From DASWIG01 sp965371445 (GTDB taxonomy: Bacteria; Acidobacteriota; Thermoanaerobaculia; Multivoradales; J023): a stretch of 64,000 nucleotides of DNA. Made by a program: the position numbers and the translations under genes. The notes below the pieces were generated by a model. The model had not been told where the DNA came from. It was given only the letters and a program-made list of their open reading frames with translations, and ran no database searches. Positions 8,244 through 16,311 of the stretch are shown piece by piece. Each line of letters begins with the position of its first letter. Positions within the stretch are counted from its first letter, which is position 1. The stretch covers positions 1 to 64,000 of the forward strand of contig CBDUYN010000017.1 of the NCBI GenBank assembly GCA_965371445.1, given 5' to 3'.

Positions 8244-10220
8244 ATGAAGAGCGCCTCCTCACCCGTAGATCTGGAAATCCGTGTCACCACCCCATGGGGT
8301 CGCGGAGGACGTTCCCTGGAGTTCGTCCTGAGCTCCCCGTCCGGCGTGGTCGACTTCTACCAGGTGACGATTCCCGGCAAGGAGATCCACTCCCCTGAGG
8401 CATTCCAGAAGAGGCTCTTCAGGCAACTCGAGGACCTGCACCAGGGCCGCGATGCCGACGGCGAGGGCCTCATTCGCCGGGAAGTCTTCGAGGAGCTTAC
8501 CGCGATCGGCCATGACCTCTACCAGGAGCTCTTCCCGCGAGAGATGCGCAACGCCTACCGGGAGCTTCGCGGCAGAGTGAGGACTTTGCTCATCGCTTCC
8601 GACGAACCGTGGATTCCCTGGGAGATCCTCAGGCCCTTCGAGCACGAGGACGACGACTTCCTCTGTATGAAGTTCCAGATGAGCCGCTGGCTGACCGGCG
8701 AGGCACCCCTGGTCTCCGAGAAGCGGATCGGTCGGCTGGCATGCCTGGCCTGCGGCGAGGACGCGGGGTTGACCAACGCCGGCGAGGAGCTGTTGCTCCT
8801 CAAAGAGCTCGCCAACAAGACGCCGGGCCTCGACCTCCTCCTGCTGCCGGAGACGACGTCTCAGGACGTCACCAGGCTGTTGGAAAAAGAAAGCTTCGAC
8901 CTCCTCCATTTCGCCGGACACGCTCAGCACGACGAGAAAAGACCCGGCGAAGCCAAGATCCTCCTGGACGACCGGGCGTTTCGGCCCCGGCATCTGTCAC
9001 CGGCAGCGGAGAAGAAGCTTCGCGACGAGAGGCCCGTCGTCTTCTTCAACGCGTGTCAGGTCGCTCGGCTGGACCGTTCGCTGACCGATCTTGACGGTTG
9101 GGCGCCACGGTGGGTGAGGCGCTGTGGCTGTAGCGTTTTCCTTGCGCCGCTTTGGTCCGTCGACGACGGGCGTGCTTTCCAATTTGCCGAGTTCTTCTAC
9201 GAAGAGCTCCGGGAGGGCAGATCGCTGGGCGAGGCCGTCCTCGTGGCGCGCCACAAGCTCCGCGACGAGGATCGCAACGAGATGGCCTGGCTGGCCTACA
9301 GCCTCTACGGTCATCCCGACGCGCGGATCACCTTCGGCGATCACCGTCCCCCGCTCAGCACAGGTGGGACGGGTTTCAGCGAAGAGTCGTCTCTTGCCCC
9401 TCCCGAGGGGCGACGGCGTACGACTCGGATAACCCACAGGGGCGACGCCCTTTGCCAACCGCAGAGCCGTCTTGCCCCACGACTCCGCTCAGACCGTCGC
9501 CGTCTCCTGGGCTTCGTGGCCGTTGTTTCGCTGGCGAGCTTCGTCGCGCTTTTCCTGGCCCTCGACAGATGGCACAAATTTCAAGAGGGAGAGATTACGC
9601 CGATCCAAGCCACGGCCCGGCCCGAGACCCCGACAGAAGGAGCCCCGGCCGGCAGAGTCGGGGGAGCCGGATCTTCACCATCCGAACCTTTGCCCGCCGA
9701 CCGCTTGGTAGAACATGAACCTCCCGTTGCAAGATCCCGACAAGCGCCACCCTCGCTACCGATCGTTTCAGGGAGGGTTGGGATCTTCGCCCTCGACAGC
9801 GCGACGCGGCAACCGGACGCCCAGGTCGCCGCCGCGGTCGAAACGGCGCTCTCCAGCATAAGCGGCACCGATCCCGTGATCCTCCAGGCCGACGTCACGT
9901 ACGTCGAAGACGTCTGGGGAGGGGACTTCTCCAACCTGCCGGAAGGCGGCCGTTCTCCGCGCGGAGTCGAATACCTCCTGATCGTGACGGCGGCTGGCAA
10001 GAGAGTGCCTCAGGAGAATACACCTTTAGAAGGCGTCACCCTGACGATGGACGCACGACTTGTCGACGTCGGCAGCCGGTCGGTCAGGCTACGTAGCCAC
10101 GGTACACAAACCGGGATTGGACCCTCTAGTGAGGAAGCTCTGCTTCAGGCGACGGGGCGTTGCCTGAAGAAAATCGTTGACATCTTGACGGAAGGAGTAG
10201 ATGATGGAGACATCAAGTAG
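8244..10220 (+). CDS. Membrane-anchored CHAT-domain (caspase-like) protein
   Basis: The protein has 658 residues. Residues 1-115 form the shared N-terminal module of this island (DLEIRVTT, then EFVLSSPSG). SDEPWIPWE is at 119-127. The CHAT protease core has its catalytic His226 in LHFAGHA and Cys271 in VVFFNACQ. One transmembrane helix is at 421-440, followed by a C-terminal domain of about 200 residues with SGRVGIFALDS and alternating strands. Intact His and Cys predict cysteine-endopeptidase activity in the cytoplasm, with the C-terminal part outside the membrane. The gene overlaps the next gene by 20 bases, so a CsgG-like lipoprotein is its likely partner. The ribosome site is weak (AAGAAG). 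Confidence 0.87.
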   Translation: MKSASSPVDLEIRVTTPWGRGGRSLEFVLSSPSGVVDFYQVTIPGKEIHSPEAFQKRLFRQLEDLHQGRDADGEGLIRREVFEELTAIGHDLYQELFPREMRNAYRELRGRVRTLLIASDEPWIPWEILRPFEHEDDDFLCMKFQMSRWLTGEAPLVSEKRIGRLACLACGEDAGLTNAGEELLLLKELANKTPGLDLLLLPETTSQDVTRLLEKESFDLLHFAGHAQHDEKRPGEAKILLDDRAFRPRHLSPAAEKKLRDERPVVFFNACQVARLDRSLTDLDGWAPRWVRRCGCSVFLAPLWSVDDGRAFQFAEFFYEELREGRSLGEAVLVARHKLRDEDRNEMAWLAYSLYGHPDARITFGDHRPPLSTGGTGFSEESSLAPPEGRRRTTRITHRGDALCQPQSRLAPRLRSDRRRLLGFVAVVSLASFVALFLALDRWHKFQEGEITPIQATARPETPTEGAPAGRVGGAGSSPSEPLPADRLVEHEPPVARSRQAPPSLPIVSGRVGIFALDSATRQPDAQVAAAVETALSSISGTDPVILQADVTYVEDVWGGDFSNLPEGGRSPRGVEYLLIVTAAGKRVPQENTPLEGVTLTMDARLVDVGSRSVRLRSHGTQTGIGPSSEEALLQATGRCLKKIVDILTEGVDDGDIK

Positions 10221-11421
10221 GTTTCGTTTCTTCACCTTGGTGGCCATGCTGGCGCCAATCATGGTTTCTTGTGCAAGCACTCAAATAGAACCCGTATATA
10301 CGCAACCTCCCGATCCGGAAGTGGTCGAGATATCGATAGTCGTCAGACATAAGGGAGAGAAGAGGATCATACCCAAAGGCTCTGGGATCGTCATTGAAGA
10401 CATTTCCGGCGAATGTTCGGAGGAGGTTGAAGATGCCATCATGAGCCGACTCATCGACAACACCGGATATAATGTCTTGACCAGGAGCAATCTCGAACAG
10501 ATCATCGGAGAGGCTGATCTCAACTGGCAGGGAAGGTTCAACACCGAGACGGTGAACGAGCTCGGAGAGCTCATAGGGGCCTCGATGTTCGTCGTCGGGC
10601 GGGTTGGTTACTGCGGGACTGAGTTGACCGACTCTCCGGATGCCGACTTTGGTTTGCAGTTTACCATCATTGCGATGCTTCAACTCGTAGATATGGAGAC
10701 GGGTAAAGTGATTTTGTCAAGTGCGGATCAAGGTACGTATATACCGCGGCCCGCTCCGTCGTTGCCTCTGGCTGGCCCGGCCGGCGACACCAGGCCGGCA
10801 AAGGGTAGCTCTGCAGGCGAAGGACAGCCTCCGGAGAGCGGCACCCAACCCGCCAAGTCCGGTTTCTTGAGTGGCGTAAAGAATGTGGTGACAGGCGGAG
10901 GAGGCGGCCAACCTTCTGCGGGCAGCAAAGCGAAGCCTTCAAAGGCCGCGAAGCCTAAATCCCTGGAATCCGAGCCGCTCGGTTACTTGAAGATCAAGGC
11001 GGCAGAGGATTTGGCAGGACGCTTTGCCGACAAATTTTTTTCTAGACCTACCTGGGAAAAAGTCCAAATGTGGGAGACTCTCATGTGGAAATTTGGCACA
11101 AGCGTCGGGCTCGTGAGGCTCGGTCACTGCTCCGAGGCCGTGAACCGCCTGGAGAATGGCGCCGCCCAGGAATTGCCGCATATGAACGATGTCGACGTCG
11201 CTAAGTACCTCCATAATTACGGTGTCGCACTGCTGTGTGCAAACCGGCCGGAAGAGGCGATGCGGAAGCTGCGTTCGGCATACCGAGTCGGAAACAACCA
11301 GTCGACGTTGAAAATGCTGGACCTGGCCGCGAGGATCATCGAGTGGTCTCTGCACGTCGAAGTCGACGAAGAGCCTGAGGTGGGTATGCTCCTGAGGAGG
11401 GAGGTCTACGAGGGGAGTTGA
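10201..11421 (+). CDS. CsgG-like lipoprotein
   Basis: The 406-residue protein has a lipoprotein signal peptide ending at a lipobox (MVSC, Cys about residue 25). A domain of about 170 residues follows that resembles CsgG/curli-secretion-like periplasmic proteins: VEDAIMSRLIDNTGYNVLTR, then GELIGASMFVVGRV and a strand ending VDMETGKVIL. A Pro/Gly/Lys-rich linker (about 185-265) and a helical C-terminus with TPR-like character (LENGAAQELPHMND, YGVALLCANRPEEAMRKL) complete it. AAGGAG lies just upstream of tandem ATG codons. The start lies inside the CHAT gene, so translation is coupled. GC is lower than in neighbours: the line at 10441 counts about 48%. A periplasmic or outer-membrane partner of the CHAT protein is inferred. 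Confidence 0.7.
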   Translation: MMETSSRFRFFTLVAMLAPIMVSCASTQIEPVYTQPPDPEVVEISIVVRHKGEKRIIPKGSGIVIEDISGECSEEVEDAIMSRLIDNTGYNVLTRSNLEQIIGEADLNWQGRFNTETVNELGELIGASMFVVGRVGYCGTELTDSPDADFGLQFTIIAMLQLVDMETGKVILSSADQGTYIPRPAPSLPLAGPAGDTRPAKGSSAGEGQPPESGTQPAKSGFLSGVKNVVTGGGGGQPSAGSKAKPSKAAKPKSLESEPLGYLKIKAAEDLAGRFADKFFSRPTWEKVQMWETLMWKFGTSVGLVRLGHCSEAVNRLENGAAQELPHMNDVDVAKYLHNYGVALLCANRPEEAMRKLRSAYRVGNNQSTLKMLDLAARIIEWSLHVEVDEEPEVGMLLRREVYEGS

Positions 11422-11454
11422 TCCGATCCCGGTTCTCGAGCGACGGACGCTTCC

Positions 11455-11537
11455 GTCTCGCCTGCTCTTCGTCCCGGAGGGACGTCTTTTGCTGGGAGCG
11501 CAGGCGTCTCGCCTGCTCTTCGTCCCGGAGGGACGTC
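11455..11537. repeat. Direct repeat pair, 50-bp spacing
   Basis: A 33-base sequence beginning GTCTCGCCTGCTCTTCGTCC occurs at 11455-11487 and again, identical, at 11505-11537. It lies just downstream of the CsgG-like gene. The pair belongs to a repeat-rich stretch that continues to about 13300. No coding role is supported. Confidence 0.8.
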
Positions 11538-11604
11538 TCTGGAATAGGGACCGTTACTTGGGGCCGGTGGGGTGCCGCCAACCGCCGACGGCTCAGGACG
11601 ACGT

Positions 11605-11717
11605 CGGGACGCCCGGGACGGAGCTTCCCACCCCTTCCGGAGCCTGCGGGACACCCGGGACGGAGCTTCCCACGCGTCCCGGGGACGTCCGGGGATGCAC
11701 GGCTGCGAGCTCCCCAC
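11605..11717. repeat. 42-bp tandem repeat array, about 2.7 copies
   Basis: Units begin at 11605, 11647 and 11689, exactly 42 bases apart. The first two share CCCGGGACGGAGCTTCCCAC with one mismatch just before it; the third is diverged but keeps the GAGCT-CCCAC end at 11708-11717. The array ends about 30 bases before the ATPase pseudogene. Other arrays with the same period but different sequence occur at 12700, 12919 and 39614. Confidence 0.75.
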
Positions 11718-11746
11718 GCGGTGTCTGCGAGCCCAAGGACCACTAC

Positions 11747-12713
11747 ATGCTGCCTTCCGAGCGGCGCTTGCCGTAAGTCGGGGCGCTGATCGACCAGAAG
11801 GCGTACTTCGTCGTCCACGCGCCGCGCCAGTCGGGCAAGACGACCTGCTTCCACCACCTGGCTCGCCGGCTCACGGCCGCGGGCCGGTACGCCGCCCTGC
11901 TGACCACTTGCGAGAACGCCCGGACGGCTCGCGACGACGTCGACCGCGGGGTCAACGCGGTGCTCCTCACCCTTCACCAGGATGCCGAGCAGGATCTTTC
12001 GGAAGACCTGCGACCCGAGCCGGCGGAGGGTTTTGCAGGGATCGCCGCGGAGGGACGCCTCAAGGGATATCTCAGCGCCTGGTGCCGGCGTTGCCCGCGT
12101 CCCGTCGTCCTTTTTCTCGACGAGGCGGGTGATCGAGCCGATCCTGGCCACCGAGTTCCCGACCGAGGAGATGCCGGAGGACGACACCGCCTTCGTCGAG
12201 GACCTGGGCCTCGTGGCGATGGGGCCGACGGGGTACGGCATGGCCAACCCGATTTACCGCGAGGTCGTGCCGCGTGCGTTGACGTCCGTCACCGAGCGAT
12301 ATCTGCCGATGGACGAGCGGGTCTACGTCCTCGCCGACGGACGGCTCGACTTCGACCGCCTGCTCGACGATTTCGTCGCTTTCTGGCGCGAGCATGCGGA
12401 GTCCTTCCTGAAGCGTCAGCCGTACTCGGAAGCCGCGGCACAGCTCGTCTGCATGGCCTACCTCCAGAGAGTCGTCAACGGGGGAGGCTACATCGACAGG
12501 GAGTACGCGGTCGGCAGCGGACGCATCGACCTCTGTGTCCGCTGGCCGCTCGACGACGGCACGCGCCAGCGCTTCGCTCTGGAGCTCAAGGTATGGCGCG
12601 AAGGCTACAGCGACCCGGTGGAGGAGGGGCTCAAGCAACTCGCGGGTTACCTGAAGCGTCTCGGCCTCGACGAGGGGACGCCTTCCTTGCCTCCCTCCCC
12701 GGACCGCAAATAG
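11747..12713 (+). pseudogene. Broken AAA-type ATPase with C-terminal PD-(D/E)XK nuclease domain
   Basis: The frame starting near the ATG at 11747 (MLPSERRLP) hits TAA at 11774-11776, then resumes in the same frame with LIDQKAYFVVHAPRQSGKTT, a Walker A P-loop. Further on come LLTLHQDAEQDL and the Walker B VVLFLDEA. At about 12120-12128 the reading jumps to another frame that continues VIEPILATEF and ends with GSGRIDL then ELKVW, a PD-(D/E)XK nuclease motif. Compared with intact AAA-ATPase plus nuclease proteins, the segment between Walker B and the C-terminal part is missing. A nonsense codon plus an internal deletion/frameshift make this non-functional. It is flanked on both sides by 42-bp arrays. 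Confidence 0.75.
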
Positions 12714-12890
12714 AGAGACCTGCGACTCGCGGGACGCGCCCCGGACGGCAAGTAGAGGGACCTGTGATTCGCAGGACGCGTCCCGGACGGCAAGTAGAGC
12801 GATTTGCAACTCGCAGGGCGCGCCCCGGACGGCAAATAGAGCGATCTGCAACTCGCAAGGTGCTTCCCGGATGTCAAATAGAGCGATTTC
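12700..12890. repeat. 42-bp tandem repeat array, about 4.5 copies
   Basis: Units start at 12700, 12742, 12784 and 12826, with a partial unit at 12868. Each begins CGGACGGCAAGTAGAG or a near variant and ends ACTCGCAGG-GCG-CC. The period is exactly 42, so each unit would encode 14 residues on the minus strand (recurring RSLYLPSG). The array starts at the very end of the ATPase pseudogene, overlapping its last codons. Confidence 0.88.
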
Positions 12891-12918
12891 TAGATTAGAC
12901 CTTACGCGACGGCGGCCT

Positions 12919-13112
12919 GCAGGCGCCTTCTGTCACTGACAAGAGCTCTTCGGGCGTCTCGCAGACGCCTCCTGTCACTGACAGGAGGCGTCTGCGAGCT
13001 CCGCGGACACCTCCCGTCACTGACAAAAGGGCTCCGGGGCCCCGTAGACACCTCTCCTCACTGACAAGTGGGGTCTGCAGGGCTCGCAGACGCCTCTCCG
13101 CGGTGACAAGGA
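12919..13112. repeat. Second 42-bp tandem repeat array, about 4.6 copies
   Basis: Units begin at 12919, 12961, 13003, 13044 and 13086 (periods 42, 42, 41, 42). Each starts GCAGACGCCTCC or similar and contains TCACTGACA about 15 bases in. The sequence is unrelated to the array only 28 bases upstream, yet the period is the same. The units are rich in GAGCTC/CGTCTG inverted segments. No gene is supported. Confidence 0.85.
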
Positions 13113-13598
13113 TCCTCTGGAGCAATGGCTTTCGGACTTTCCCCTACAGAGGCGCGAAAACGGGACCGGCGGCCGTCGTCGAGGAGCGCCGGCGGTCTCC
13201 GTCGAAGAAAAGGACGCTGGCGCGTCCGGCCGGCGGGAGCGTGGAACGGCTTGGAATGGCCATAGGGACGCGACGCAAGAGCGTCGAAGGCGTCGATCGA
13301 GGACGCCGATCGACCGTCCCGCGCAAGGGACCTCCGCCCTGTCCCCGACTTGCGCAGCCACAAAGGCGGGCGGGACGGAACGCAGTCCCAGCCCGTAGGT
13401 CAAGCGCCGCCGCATGACGTCCCAGCAAGGCCCTACCGACTCACCCCGCGTGGAACGCGGACTTCGTCCGCGGCCGTGGCTGCCGGTGGTTCGGACTTAC
13501 GCACCAGGCCACTAGCTAGCTATAGCTAGCTAGGCACACGGCCGCTCTTGGTGTAGGATCAGACTCGGCCGATCGGCCGTCAGCCAGTGGAGAGACCG
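13113..13598. other. Gene-free stretch between repeat arrays and the toxin-antitoxin operon
   Basis: No reading frame here looks like a gene. At 13227 there is CGGCCGGCGGGA, matching the start of the 42-base repeat at 36263 and 36781. At about 13254, ATGGCCATAGGGACGCGA resembles a single diverged unit of the array at 39614. A 22-base palindrome lies at 13512-13533. The promoter of the antitoxin gene should be in the last 60 bases; GTGTAGGAT at about 13551 is a possible -10 region, but no strong -35 was seen. Confidence 0.45.
13512..13533. promoter_or_regulatory. Perfect 22-bp palindrome upstream of a toxin-antitoxin operon
   Basis: CTAGCTAGCTA is followed immediately by its own reverse complement, with no spacer. 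It lies 65 bases upstream of the antitoxin ATG. Phd/YefM antitoxins repress their own operons at palindromic operators, so this is a candidate autoregulatory site. The position is rather far upstream, and it could instead be a stray CTAG repeat. Confidence 0.45.
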
Positions 13599-13880
13599 AT
13601 GCAAAAAACCGTTGCCGTCGCAGACCTTGGGAATCGCTTCCGTACCGTCTTCAACGAGGTCACCGAAGACCACGTCCCGTACGTCGTCACCCGTGGTCAC
13701 CGACCCGAGGCCGTCCTCATGCCGTACGAGGAGTTCCAGCGCCTTCAGGAGCATTCGGACGACGAGGTGCTGCGTCGTTTCGACGAGGTGCGGGCACGCA
13801 TCCGGGAGCGCACCGCCGGTTTCAGCGAGGAGGAGATAGCCGCCGACGTAGCCGCGGCTCGCGCTGAGCTCCCCGACTGA
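13599..13880 (+). CDS. Type II antitoxin, Phd/YefM family
   Basis: The 93-residue protein starts MQKTVAVADLGNRFRTVFNE and continues VPYVVTRGHRPEAVLMPYEEF, the typical Phd/YefM DNA-binding fold. A long acidic C-terminal helix (DDEVLRRFDEVRARIRERTAGFSEEEI) would wrap around the toxin. The ATG at 13599 follows GGAGAG; a GTG 12 bases upstream is less likely. The stop codon overlaps the toxin ATG by one base (TGATG), so the pair is co-translated. It should neutralise the PIN toxin and repress the operon. Confidence 0.88.
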   Translation: MQKTVAVADLGNRFRTVFNEVTEDHVPYVVTRGHRPEAVLMPYEEFQRLQEHSDDEVLRRFDEVRARIRERTAGFSEEEIAADVAAARAELPD

Positions 13881-14392
13881 TGCGCGCCGTCATCGACACC
13901 AACATCCTGATACGGGCCATGCTGAACCCGAAGGGCTCAGTCGGTCCGGTGGTCGACTTCCTCCGCGATGGCCACTACGTATTCCTCTACTCGGAAGCGA
14001 CCCTGAACGAGTTGATCGACGTCCTGAGCCGTCCTCGAATGGTCCACCGATACGGCATCACTGCCGACGAAGTGGATGCCCTCTGTGCTCTCGTGATTCG
14101 GCGGGGGGAGCTCGTCCAGCCCAGCCGGACCATCACGGCATGCCGCGACCCGAAGGACGACAAGTTCCTTGAGGTCGCTGTTGAAGGTAAGGCCGACGTG
14201 ATCGTGACCGGCGACGAGGATCTGGAGGTACTGGACCCTTTCGAGGGGATTCCCATGATCCAGCCGTTCAAGTTTCTCGGCTTGATGAGGCAGAGGCTGG
14301 CGACCGGCTCGCGCGATGACGCTCCAGGGACACACAATCCGCCCCGGCCATCTGAGCGCAACCTCGCTGAGCCGCCAGGTTCAAACGAGTGA
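13880..14392 (+). CDS. PIN-domain toxin (COG1569-like type II toxin)
   Basis: The 170-residue protein begins MRAVIDTNILIRAMLNP, with the first acidic residue Asp6 of the PIN nuclease. It continues YSEATLNELIDVLSRPR (Glu), CRDPKDDKFLEVA (Asp) and ADVIVTGDEDL (Asp), so the metal-binding acidic residues are present. PIN toxins cleave RNA when freed from antitoxin. The last about 30 residues (after KFLGLMRQ) are Pro/Arg-rich and probably a run-on, because the ORF ends in the remains of a minus-strand gene (14268-14729). That suggests the toxin-antitoxin pair was inserted there. Confidence 0.87.
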   Translation: MRAVIDTNILIRAMLNPKGSVGPVVDFLRDGHYVFLYSEATLNELIDVLSRPRMVHRYGITADEVDALCALVIRRGELVQPSRTITACRDPKDDKFLEVAVEGKADVIVTGDEDLEVLDPFEGIPMIQPFKFLGLMRQRLATGSRDDAPGTHNPPRPSERNLAEPPGSNE

Positions 14393-14729
14393 GGTCCGAG
14401 GCCACCACGAGGCGCCACGTGGGCGCAGGGGCGAGGAGACCCGGACGCCGCCAGGGAGTCCCCAGGCCGTAGTCGACGCCCCAGAGCGCGTCCTCGTCGT
14501 CGTGCCCCCCGAGGCGGACCGGAGTCGGAGTGTCGTCTCCACAGACGGTGCCGAGAAGGGCGGCGAAGACCTTCGCGGTCTCGTCGACCTGTTCCGGCGT
14601 GGCGTCAAACAGGAGGACGCTCCGCAGCCCGGGGTGGAGCGCCGCCGCGTCCAGCAGCTTCAGACCCTCTCTCATCGGAGGAAACCTGGAGCCTTCTGGA
14701 ACCAGCCTGAGCCGCCGGCGAGTCGTCAT
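14268..14729 (-). pseudogene. Truncated gene of uncertain family, possibly N-terminus of an AAA/Mg-chelatase-like protein
   Basis: Residues 1-125 look like a real protein: RRRLRLVPEGSRFPPMREGL, LRSVLLFDATPEQVDETAKV, DEDALWGVDYGLG and LVVASDLTRLNLAAQRGCAQ, ending GADCVSLERH. The remainder is Ser/Arg-rich and overlaps the 3' end of the PIN toxin gene antisense. From memory the first part resembles the start of Mg-chelatase/MoxR-associated ATPases, but no Walker motif is present before the break, so this is weak. It looks like an N-terminal remnant whose downstream part was lost, perhaps when the toxin-antitoxin pair arrived. Confidence 0.4.
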
Positions 14730-14793
14730 CTATGCCGTGCTCCTCGCCTTCGCTTTCTCGCTCGGCGCCTGAGCGATCAAGGACTTCTTCGAC

Positions 14794-16254
14794 GTGACCT
14801 CGATTCGGGAGAGCCTCCAGGCAGCCGTTTTCCTGGCGATTCTCCTCGTCGTTGTCCTCTTCTTGCTCGCGACGGCCGGGCTGATGGCCCGCAGGCACGA
14901 GCTCAGCCACCGAGTCGACGCCATCGTCACGGGGCTCGCCACGCTCCTCGCGACGCTCTTCTATGTTTCGCCGATGTTGATGTGGATGGCGGCAGGCGAC
15001 TCGACGGCTCTCGTGTCACGATGGAGGACCGCGGATCCTTCGCTCTACGCGGCACAGGCATGGCAGATACTGCTCGTGGCCGCCGCCCCGCTTGTCGCAT
15101 CCCTGGCGTTCTTCGTCGTCCTGGGTGGCCTCAAGTCGTCCTATCTCGCACGAATTCTCGGTAGGCTTCAAAAAGAACGGCGCCGGGGCAGCTACAAGAA
15201 AGCGGCAGAAGGCGGCCCGTATCTGCACCGTCTGCGTTTCGTCCTCGGCGTCACCTGGACGCTGATGGCGATCCTCGTCTTCGGCGCTCTCGTGTCGCTT
15301 GTCCTTTGTGCCGTCCAGGCGGTCGATCCGTCTTTTCCCTATCCTGAAGCTGACCTGGTCGAGCTTTCCTCAGCTGTCGTCGGCCTGGCCTTCGGAGCAT
15401 GGGTGGACGCTCCAGCGCTCGGCGGAATGACTCGGTTCGCCTGGATCGTCTATGCCTTGGTGGGAGTCACTTTTTATACCATCTCGCTCGCTCAGCTCTA
15501 TCGGTCCCGGCGTCTGGACCGCCGTGCGCTCCATGCGGCGGCCGAGTCGGACGCGCAAGGCCGGGACCCGCAGGTACGCGAGGCCCTGGCTCGGCTCGCG
15601 GAGCTTGCGGGGCTCGACGGCGTGAGGCTGGCGGTGGAGCCGGAGGATAGACTCGGGGGCGCCGCGGAGTGTTTTTTCAACCTTCGTGGTCCGGAGCGCT
15701 TCGTCATCGTCACTCAGGGAACCCTGATCGACTTCGACGTGGCGGAGCTCGAAGCGATTCTTGCGCACGAGCTGGTTCATCTGCGAGAGGGCCATTGCCG
15801 GAAGAAGAGCTTCCTCCGGTGGCTTGGCCGGTTGACGTTCGTCGGCGACGGCTTCGTCCTCGCCTTGCAGAACAGCTTCGGCTACGAAAAGGAGGCGGAC
15901 CGTCTGCTGCTCGAGAGGGGGTGGGCAACGCCGGAGGCTTTGGCAGGTAGCCTGGAGAAGATGGAAAGCGCCGCTTTTGGCTACCAGCATCCGGGAATGC
16001 TTGGCTTCGCTCCGACCGCGGTGGAGGAAGGCGGTCCGGCGGACTCCACGCCGCAAAAGGAGCTTCGTGACGACGAGCGCAAGCTCCTGGTCGGCGAGGA
16101 GCTCCGCCTCTCGTTCCGACGCCGGTGGCGCCTCTCCTGGCGCCTTTTCCGGCAGCAGTACTTCGCCGCTCACAAGCTCCACTACTGGCACCCTTCCTTC
16201 AAGGAACGCCTGGAGGACGTTCGCTCCTGGTCCCGCGGATCACCGGCCGCCTGA
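14794..16254 (+). CDS. Membrane-bound M48-type zinc metallopeptidase
   Basis: The 486-residue protein has about five hydrophobic segments in residues 10-235, then a cytoplasmic peptidase domain. The zinc motif is HELVH at 325-329 (AILAHELVHLREGH), with the third ligand in GYEKEAD at 365-369. This fits the M48 (HtpX/Ste24-like) family, which cleaves membrane or membrane-associated proteins. The first usable start is GTG at 14794, with AAGGA about 14 bases upstream. The same frame upstream of an in-frame TGA (14770) also reads like a membrane helix, so the N-terminus may be truncated. It sits between the toxin-antitoxin pair and a CHAT gene on the same strand. Confidence 0.82.
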   Translation: MTSIRESLQAAVFLAILLVVVLFLLATAGLMARRHELSHRVDAIVTGLATLLATLFYVSPMLMWMAAGDSTALVSRWRTADPSLYAAQAWQILLVAAAPLVASLAFFVVLGGLKSSYLARILGRLQKERRRGSYKKAAEGGPYLHRLRFVLGVTWTLMAILVFGALVSLVLCAVQAVDPSFPYPEADLVELSSAVVGLAFGAWVDAPALGGMTRFAWIVYALVGVTFYTISLAQLYRSRRLDRRALHAAAESDAQGRDPQVREALARLAELAGLDGVRLAVEPEDRLGGAAECFFNLRGPERFVIVTQGTLIDFDVAELEAILAHELVHLREGHCRKKSFLRWLGRLTFVGDGFVLALQNSFGYEKEADRLLLERGWATPEALAGSLEKMESAAFGYQHPGMLGFAPTAVEEGGPADSTPQKELRDDERKLLVGEELRLSFRRRWRLSWRLFRQQYFAAHKLHYWHPSFKERLEDVRSWSRGSPAA

Positions 16255-16311
16255 TCGGGGCGGACGGCGTCCTGGTGTAGACTCCGTGGCCACGGAAGGC
16301 TTGGACTCGCC

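Noticed and set aside
12647..12877. Minus-strand frame of 14-residue repeats (RSLYLPSG type) as a repeat protein
   Set aside because: It exists only because the 42-base period is a multiple of three; there is no ribosome site and no sequence outside the array.
12700..13112. CRISPR array
   Set aside because: The units are contiguous tandem repeats without unique spacers of constant length, and no cas genes are in the window.
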